A stretch of 64,000 nt of DNA from positions 1 to 64,000 of the forward strand of contig CADCXA010000003.1 in assembly GCA_902806565.1 (NCBI GenBank), read 5' to 3'. A program made the translations under genes and the position numbers. The stretch comes from Hypoxylon rubiginosum. Its lineage: Eukaryota > Ascomycota > Sordariomycetes > Xylariales > Hypoxylaceae. The notes beneath the pieces were generated by a model. It did not search any database, was not told the origin of the DNA, and saw only the letters and a program-made list of their open reading frames with translations. This document shows, one piece after another, positions 56,887 to 64,000 of the stretch (the stretch's first letter is position 1; the number at the start of each line of letters is the position of its first letter).

Positions 56887-58270
56887 ATGATTGATATGGA
56901 AGATTTGGTTTGGTTAAGGCAGCTTCCTTAGCTCCGTCATGGTCAGTTCTGAATTCCTGATGGCGCATATTCATTACTGCGCTGCTGGACATCGTAACAC
57001 GGCGATTGTCTTTAGATTAGCAGTACAATGGTAGTTTCACGATAACTAGATGCGATTGCTTCACTTGCTTCTTGCTGCTCCTGTCTTTAGCTCCGAACCA
57101 AGGATGGCATTACGTCTGTGTTAAAGTTACTCTGTACACTATACTATATCACCCCGGAGAACTGGGATATCCAAATCAGTCATTACCTATTCATTCTTAC
57201 TATAGTTTCGGTTAGACGTTGATGTATCACGACCCAGTATAACACTTACAATATATGTACTTGCCGTATTATACATGTGTAGGCCCTCGCGGTCAACACG
57301 AATACCTGGCCATTCCCCCCTAATATTTGGTAACTGCACCTAGTATGCACCTAGTAGATCACCTGTAATACTTTTAGAGTAGAATTCTAGAATTCATCTA
57401 TATCATTACCTAGGTATGTGCGCTCGCCCTGCCAGCCAGGTCTAACTACCTGCATCACCAAGGGGCAATATTACAAAAGACCTAGATACTAAAGAAGGCT
57501 AAAAGGCCGAGATGTCGCATCTGACGTCTCTCGCCTGGAAAAGGACCACATTAGCTGCAACCATCGATCAGCCGTGGTGGCGTTGGCAAGATCCTCGTCC
57601 AGGACCTAGCTGGTATATCTCTATCATGCAGTTTATGATGCATGGTGAGTGAGAAGCAGGTAAGGTTGTTGATGCCAGGAGGAGCTCCCCCCAAATTCAT
57701 AATCAACTTCTCCACTTCCCTGATAGCTTAGCTTCTACCCGGCCTAGGATAGTAACATGAATCCCCAAGTCCCTCGTGCTAGTACGTCTTAGCTTATCAA
57801 ATATGGACAAGATATCCATTTACATGAAATTCTATTGGTCTATCGCCACGAAACTTAGCTCGCCTTGGTCTATTCTTGATCAAAGTACTTCGTATTTCTC
57901 GTTAATCACCGAGGGCGTGGCTACCCCGGTCGTCTAATTTGTACCCCATAAGATTCGTAGCTTAAACGATAAGGACAGTTCAGATACCTTATTAGCTTGA
58001 AATACCTTGGCCTTGGAGTAATGCTGGCCTTACAACATGGAGCACCACTGATTCAACGCTTTGGCCAACGCTCTCTTAAGGCCCCTGATGTTGATCCGTA
58101 GATATAGAAGACACTTAAGTTGCTTCGAAGTTCCGCAATTTCTTCCAAGATCGGAATCCTCAACCATCTGGGAACAAGCAAACCAAGTCGATACTACGAC
58201 GTCTTTCACAGCACAAAGTCGGCTTCAGTAGGCATCTAGGGCTCTACATTCCACCTTGAGCGCCGACGTC
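56887..58270. promoter_or_regulatory. Intergenic, promoter of the Dal5-type transporter
   Basis: About 1.4 kb without a recognised gene. Holds cluster palindrome 5 at 57678-57691 and a TTACCTAGGTATG word at 57408. Confidence 0.55.
57678..57691. promoter_or_regulatory. Cluster palindrome 5 (one mismatch)
   Basis: GGAGGAGCTCCCCC, differing from the perfect palindrome at a single base. It lies about 580 bases upstream of the transporter start. Confidence 0.6.
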
Positions 58271-60077
58271 ATGGCTCCTTTTAAGGACATAATGCACTAC
58301 TTTCGGGGGGAGCAGATATCGGCTCTGGAGAAGAAACTTGTCTTCAAAATGGACTTTTTCATTCTTACGTTCTGTTGTCTTGCCTATTTCATGTGAGTCT
58401 CGGGCATAACTTTTAAAGAATTTCGTCATGAAGCAAAGCTTACTAACTGGTTGATAGGAACTATCTAGACCGCGCGAGCGTTGGCCAAGCCTATGTATCC
58501 GGGATGCAAGAGGATCTACACTTTCAAGGAGCCCAGCTAACCGAGGTCAACACTATGTACTCCGTGGGATATCTCTTGTAATGCTCTCTCTTTACCCTGG
58601 CTTCCTATGCTGTTTCGCTGACAAGTCATTCTACAGAGGCATCATCCCAAACAACATGCTGCTCACCTACTTCAAGCCCGGAAGATTCTTCCCATTCATG
58701 ATCGTTGTTTGGGCTTTACTTACCATGTGCAACGCTGCTGCTTCGAGGCCTCAGCACTTGATGGCCATTCGCTTTTTCCAGGGCTATGCCGAGTCTTGCA
58801 TCTTCGCAGGAACACAGTACATACTGGGTTCATGGTACACCAAGAAGGAGCTCGGGAAAAGAACTGCCCTCTTCACAGCTAGTGGTTTGGCTGGTGGCTT
58901 ATTTGGCGGGTTTCTCCAAACAGGAATCTATCGGTCAATGAACGGGCTTGCAGGCCTGCCTGGATGGAGATGGCTTTACATTGTCAGTACTTCAATGATC
59001 ATCGGCATACCTACTTCTTACTAACTATAAGGAAGATTGACGGAATAATCACTCTTCCAGTCGCAGCCTATGGCTACTTCTTGTTCCCTGATGTCCCCGC
59101 TACGACTAGAGCTCCTTACTTCAACGAAGAGGAAATACAGCTGGCTAGATCACGAGTCCCAGTTGTTGAGGAGACCAGCATACTAAGTCGCGACTTTGTT
59201 TCCAGAGTCTTCAAGTTATGGTACTTTTATGGCTTCGGCTTCTTATGGATCCTGGGCAACTGCTCCGAGTCTTTGGGTAACCAATCGCTCATGAATCTTT
59301 ATCTGAAAGGCCACCCAGAAGAACATTGGTGAGTAAAACCCTCGTCTCACATGTTGATGAGTTTGCTAACATGTGTTTAGTACGTGAATTATATTAAAAA
59401 GGGAAACGACAAGAAAATTGGAAAACAACGCTAACAGATGTTCGTAGACACCGTATATCAACTCAACAATTATCCTACCGGTTTACAAGCTATTGGAATC
59501 GTAAGCACGCTGATGTGGGCCTTCGGCACCGATATCTTTGGCAGGCGATGGTTATCTGGTTATTATGTGGCTATTACAGCTATCTGTGTTGGAATCATCC
59601 TCCTTGTCCCTGACATGCCGAAGTCAGGGCAATATGCAGCATATTATTGGTCTGGATCTATTTACTGTATCCAAGCAACCTACTTTGCCTGGGCCAACGA
59701 TTCTATGCGTCACCAGCCGCCGGCCCTCCGAGCGGTGGTCATCGCCTGCATGAACTTTGGAGGAAACGTGTTCCAGGCCTGGTGGCCGTTGGTATTCTAC
59801 AGGGCTAACGACGCACCGAACTTTACCGTGAGTAGTAACTTCTGCCGCTGCGACCTGAAGTCAATGTCTTGTACTAACAATCAAGCAGAGAGGCATGTAC
59901 GCTTTGATCGGTGTTGGAATATTAATGGCCATCTGGGTCAGTGCCATGTTATACATGGAGAGGAGCTATGCTAAGAAACATATGGACGTCATCGATGCTG
60001 CTGAAGCGTCAAGCAGCCATGGAACTACTCACCATGTTATCACCGCAGGCGACAAAGGCTTGGATAGCAAGGTTTAG
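58271..60077 (+). CDS. MFS transporter, allantoate/pantothenate permease (Dal5/ACS) family
   Basis: At least six exons (58271-58392, 58458-58577, 58637-58982, 59036-59328, 59438-59827, 59889-60077), about 490 aa. Signature segments: FILTFCCLAYFMNYLDRASV rebuilt over intron 1, YSVGYLLGIIPNNMLLTYFK over intron 2, MAIRFFQGYAESCIFAGTQY, FTASGLAGGLFGGFLQTGIY, WRWLYIIDGIITLPVAAYGY over intron 3, and LNNYPTGLQAIGIVSTLMWA. It imports organic acids, vitamins or amides by proton symport, and a cluster substrate such as an acidic lactam is plausible. Between 59328 and 59438 the frame needs one extra base (mod 3), and a simple intron gives a stop. A small exon in this gap or a disruption must exist, so this junction is unresolved. 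Confidence 0.82.
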
Positions 60078-60779
60078 AATTAGGGCCATTGAGATTGACG
60101 CAAGTTTGGGACATTGGGAAATTAGCTTAGCGATGAAGACTGCACTGTTATTCTAATGGGCTTCGAATTTGAAGAGTGTTTGTTGCTTTCTATTATATAA
60201 AATCGACTAAATCAATGACTTTGGTACTTGTACCTTCGGCCAACTTCGAGCAGACCATACGAATGTTGATCTTTAATAGAGGGATAGAGAGATACCCCTT
60301 TTATACCATAGGTCACATCGGCTAGCCGAGGCTTTCCCCCCTATTCTAGCCCCTTTTTCATTTTCTAGCCACTACGGAAGTTGGATTGCTCGCCGCAAAA
60401 TAATACAATTTAGGTCATCATAACTTCTTGACTCGGAGCTTCCCAATAGCTCATTTCATCAGTTGTAAGAAGAATGAAATTATTTGCATTCGAATTTATT
60501 CCACAAGGGGCACTGTGGCCTTGTACAAAGGTACCCGGTGTTTAAGGCATTAGTGTGCTGGGTTATGGGGCACTTAGCATTTAAGGTGCTAAACTTTAGG
60601 CAATTTAGTGGCTACGTGCGCGACGATTTCCTCAATTGTTGCGCAATGCCCGAAAGTCAACGAACTGATATTGGACACCATAAGATCTATACCATCTATT
60701 CCATCTATATCGATATGATTAAAATCCTCTATCCCAAATGAAGCAAGTTAGTTGGTTCGCGTTCTTCGGCGCCTTGTGA
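60078..60779. other. Intergenic, no gene recognised
   Basis: Convergent 3' ends of the transporter and the HIBADH-like gene. An 85-codon frame at 60484-60741 shows no domain. Confidence 0.5.
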
Positions 60780-61834
60780 CTACAGCGTACCATCTCGCTC
60801 CTTGCATTGCTCCGTGAAGAAGTCTAGGCCTGCCTCAGTTCTAATAGTGCCGTACATTGAGCTGCTGTCCAGCGGCCGATCGCCTACCAGAGTTCTTGCC
60901 TTTTCCATATGTCGCAAAGCGACCTCACTGACTTCAATCCTGGTATTGGCTTCTTTAGCACAGTTCAATGCGTGCTTGGCGTCCTTGATTGCAAGCTGCA
61001 CATCAAATCCTGCCTTGCCACCCAGCGCCGGCGCGTAGGCACCAGTCGTCAGCCTCTTGGAGTAACTTTCTAGCACCGGCCCAAACATGTCCCCTAACAT
61101 CGTCTCGAGAATAGCTGAGCCAAGTCCGGTCTTCTCAGCAAAAACGTGGGCTTCCGAGATAACCTCCATGAAGGAAACAACGCAGATATTGCCTGCGATC
61201 TTAAGGAGACTGGATTTGGATGCATCGGAACCCATCTCAATCACCGAACGGCCCATTACACCGTTCAGGTAGGGTGCAATCTTTGACGTCGCTGTCCGGG
61301 GTCCTGCTGTGACGAAGATGAGTTTACCCGCCTCGGCCATGAGTGATGCACCGAAAACAGGTGCTTTAGAAAATATTAGTATTTCCTATATTCAGACGGA
61401 TCCTTCTGTCTTACCTGCGACGAATTCTGCACCAGCTTCGGAAATTTGCTTAGAAATGGCCGCCGAGGTGTCTGGATGAACAGTAGAACAATCGACATAC
61501 ACCTTGCCGCTAATGCTTCCGGATGTCACGATATCGTTAGCGACTTGTTGAAGAACCGCATCATTGCTAACCTAAAGGAACGGTTAATGAAGTTACATCT
61601 CAGGATGGATGAAGCACTGACGCATGAAAATATTATGTCGCATTTTTCTACCACGTCGCTAACGCTTTCCACAGGAATACCCCCTAACGCCTTCAACGAG
61701 TCGCCGCGAGATAGGGTGCGGTTAGTGAAGATTAACGGCGGTGCAGCGGAGCTCGAAAGATACTTCTGGAGATTTTTGGACATGCCAATTCCCATTGACC
61801 CCATGCCAATCCACCCTAGCTGCGTTGTAGCCAT
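60780..61834 (-). CDS. 3-hydroxyisobutyrate dehydrogenase-like (beta-hydroxyacid dehydrogenase)
   Basis: Three exons (61834-61622, 61571-61415, 61363-60780) with introns of 50 and 51 bp give 317 aa. TQLGWIGMGSMGIGMSKNL is the NAD(P) motif. FSCVSNDAVLQQVA and VYVDCSTVHPDTSAAI (substrate-binding DxST) are restored by splicing. APVFGASLMAEAGKLIFVTA is the next conserved strand, and ASKSSLLKIAGNICVVSFME holds the catalytic Lys and conserved Asn. The family includes tartronate-semialdehyde and glyoxylate/succinic-semialdehyde reductases. If the aldolase releases glyoxylate or another semialdehyde, this enzyme could reduce it (inference). Divergent from GST-2 across a 433-bp promoter. Confidence 0.92.
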
Positions 61835-62267
61835 CTTGAACGAGATACTTGAACGAGATACTAGAACTTCGACCCTTGGAACATCAAAATAATCTCTCGA
61901 CTAGCCGACTCTTATTCAGACGAATAGACATTCGAGGGCCGATCGCGGGAGTTCATATCACAGATGATGGTGTCCGGTATCAATTATGGCTCTCGCTCCG
62001 GCGCTCCTCCGCCCGTTGCGCAAGTGGCCCACAGCTGATAGGGGAGCTCCGCCGGCAAGCGTGGGACAATTCAATCGGAATTAGTCACATTGATGGAAAT
62101 AGATGATAGTCAACCCCCTGAGGTGCGTTGGAGATTTATATATTCACCTTGTCGTCGAGACTCTATAGACCAGATAGGACGTTCCTTTCTTGCTATAAGA
62201 CAAAATTGCTAGGATTCTACCAACACTGACCCTTTTGAATTCGCATCCGCGAACCCCTATAGTAAAA
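61835..62267. promoter_or_regulatory. Divergent promoter of HIBADH-like gene and GST-2
   Basis: Contains the half-site GCTCCTCC at 62003-62010 and AGGGGAGCTCCGCC at 62040-62053, which matches the cluster palindrome at 11 of 14 positions. Confidence 0.5.
62003..62053. promoter_or_regulatory. Cluster palindrome 6 (half-site plus degenerate palindrome)
   Basis: GCTCCTCC (62003-62010) and the degenerate AGGGGAGCTCCGCC (62040-62053), centred between the two divergent start codons. Confidence 0.45.
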
Positions 62268-63142
62268 ATGAGCTTCGGAAAGTTATATTGGTACCCGAAG
62301 GCCCCTCGGGCCACGATGTGTCTCTACATCGCCGAAGTTAACAAGTACGTAGTCTCATTGTATACGTGTCCGCGAAGTTTCTAACATCATTTCGAGGCTC
62401 GATGTAGAATACATCGAAGCGTGGCCCATCAAGGTCAACCCTAGCAAAGGGGGCGTCGGCGAAGATTACCTGTCCAAGTTTCCTACGGGAAAGGTTCCGG
62501 CGTTGGAACGACCAAATGGGTTCACTCTGTTCGAGTGCATCCCCGTCGCAATATATCGTAGGTCGAACTCGACAGAACCTGGCTGTTCTTGTGACAGTTT
62601 CTAATCAGTCGGGATTCTAGTCGCGAAGCAGAATCCAAACACAACCCTTCTAGGATCGACTCTAGAGGAAGAAGCTACGATAATCAAGTAGGTTGGCTTG
62701 ATTGTTGCCCTCCAACATGCTCAACGTTCGCAGCTGACCAGCATCCAAGATGGGCGTCATTCGCCAACAGCGAACTCTTACCTCTTATCATGGCGTGGAT
62801 CAAAAGTCCCAAGTCCCCTGAGAGTCTTGCGGCCGCTGAGAAAAACAGCGACGACATGGTCGATGTCGTAGAGAAGTCACTAAAGGAAAAGAAGTACCTT
62901 GTTGGCGACCGGTTGACTCTCGCTGACCTGTTTGTGGTTGCTGCCTTTACCAAAGGATACCAAGCTGTAAGTCGATTGGTTACGTGGTCGTAACCCCTGG
63001 GTCAAACGCAGAGGCTAACATAGGATAGGTTCTCACGAAGAAATGGGCGGCCACTCATCCTGCGATCCATGAATGGTACATGAGGCTTAAGAGCGATCAA
63101 ATTTGGAAGAAAATTGATGGCGAACCGTATGTTCTAGAATAG
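62268..63142 (+). CDS. Glutathione S-transferase, eEF1B-gamma-like (GST-2)
   Basis: Five exons (62268-62344, 62397-62557, 62621-62687, 62750-62966, 63029-63142) with introns of 52, 63, 62 and 62 bp give 211 aa. The N-domain MSFGKLYWYPKAPRATMCLY through FPTGKVPALERPNGFTLFE and the C-domain KKYLVGDRLTLADLFVVAAF align along their length with GST-1. The protein is 19 residues shorter, mainly lacking the tail after WYMRLKSDQIWKKIDG. Introns after VNK and after TIIK are absent from GST-1, while the other positions are shared. It therefore arose by duplication followed by intron loss in GST-1 or gain here. Confidence 0.92.
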
Positions 63143-64000
63143 CTCGCATTTTAAGCCATGGACTTGGAATCTTGGAATGTGTACGATGGTTTGCGGCAGG
63201 CAGATAAATGAGGGTGCAGGGCTATTTGTGCGCTGGTAGGTGGTAGTATTAGCACACATACCTCCTATAAGCTAGCGCACTCATACGCTAAATTATCTTC
63301 AAATTCAGCAGGGGAAATTCCGGTAGCGGGTCGAATGGGAAATGGCAGGCCGGTCAGGCCGGTACAATTTTCAATTACCCCCAAATTGCCCAAGTTCTCA
63401 ATTACACCTAGCTTTCCCAATATGAGCTTGAATTATTTACAACCGGCCTTATTCGAAATCTCATTTCAATGCGACAATAATTGTATAGATTCCACTTCGA
63501 TCAGATAGATAGGCGTAAAGATATTCCAATTTGAATAGGGAGCCAACTCTTGGGAGTGTTGGTTTCAGGGGCAATGCCAACTTATTTAGGTACTCGAATA
63601 ACGTCACAATCAGTCCTGCACTAGCTCGATATCTACGCGATTCAGACCATTGGAAAATCCTCACTTGAGCGAGACTCTTCATATAAGTCCTGGGGCAAGC
63701 CTTCATTTCATTTCAAGTTGGTTGTTATGGCAGCTCGATGCACTAACAGAGTTGTATGGATAATTCATGGAATCCTGTTACTGAGACGCATAGGGGTTGG
63801 GGGTACGAAATGACCAGGAGTTTCGGGCAAGAAAAGGGGCTAGAAAAGGGGGAGAACCCTCTTTACATGCCTACATAGGAACCAGGTAGGTAGCCTACGA
63901 AATAAATGAAGGTATTCTATCATTGAAGCTACAAAGTATTTGTATGGAGAACCCGTATAATTGGATGTACCTCGAATGAATGCCCGGTCTTGCCCAGCAC
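63143..64000. other. Terminal intergenic stretch with dispersed repeat, no gene
   Basis: About 63345-63490 and 63728-63765 resemble parts of the dispersed repeat at 27.8 and 28.2 kb. An 81-codon minus-strand frame (63461-63706) has no recognisable domain. The window ends before another gene. Confidence 0.5.

Noticed and set aside
1..64000. tRNA or rRNA genes
   Set aside because: No cloverleaf with intact A and B boxes could be recognised by eye; a covariance-model scan would be decisive.

Overview
The window begins with about 35 perfect CCCTAA repeats, so it is the physical left end of a chromosome of a filamentous ascomycete (Pezizomycotina). Supporting evidence is the TTAGGG-type telomere, many 50-65 bp GT-AG introns, and fungus-typical families: Zn2Cys6 and C2H2 regulators, DUF2855, a PNP_UDP-domain protein and a HeLo/kinase-like relic. 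Palindromic TACCTAGGTA words are scattered through the intergenic DNA. They suggest a Sordariomycete, possibly Xylariales, but that is inference.

Layout. 1-209 is telomere. 210-5.6 kb is subtelomeric DNA, mostly a diverged tandem satellite of about 178 bp. 5.6-21 kb is a gene graveyard: diverged duplications, dispersed repeats, a DUF2855 3' fragment, a HeLo/kinase-like pseudogene, an ankyrin relic, a GNAT gene with one internal stop, two SDR pseudogenes and an FAD monooxygenase pseudogene. The first intact gene is a DUF2855 protein at 21.6-22.9 kb. At 23.8-27.3 kb a CHAT caspase-like protease and a stand-alone nucleoside-phosphorylase-like protein are transcribed divergently. Both domains belong to fungal and bacterial immunity or cell-death architectures.

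28.3-39.9 kb looks like a polyol/pentose utilisation cluster: SDR, zinc-dependent polyol dehydrogenase, P-loop sugar or nucleoside kinase-like protein, second SDR, MFS sugar transporter and a Gal4-type regulator. The regulator appears frameshifted at one exon junction.

40.4-63.1 kb is a second cluster: 5-oxoprolinase-like protein (13 exons, 1305 aa), aspartate-aminotransferase-like enzyme, DapA/HOGA-type aldolase, NAD-dependent epimerase/reductase, GST, C2H2 plus fungal_trans regulator, Fe(II)/2OG dioxygenase, Dal5-type MFS transporter, HIBADH-like dehydrogenase and a second GST. The first three could degrade a (hydroxylated) 5-oxoproline or similar lactam to pyruvate plus an aldehyde acid. 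The main discovery is a palindrome, GGAGGAGCTCCTCC or a close variant or half-site, in all six promoter regions of this cluster. By eye I found it in no intergenic region outside the cluster. It marks a probable ten-gene regulon, perhaps run by the embedded C2H2 regulator. Exon coordinates below were derived by hand from splice signals and reading-frame continuity; none is confirmed by transcripts.
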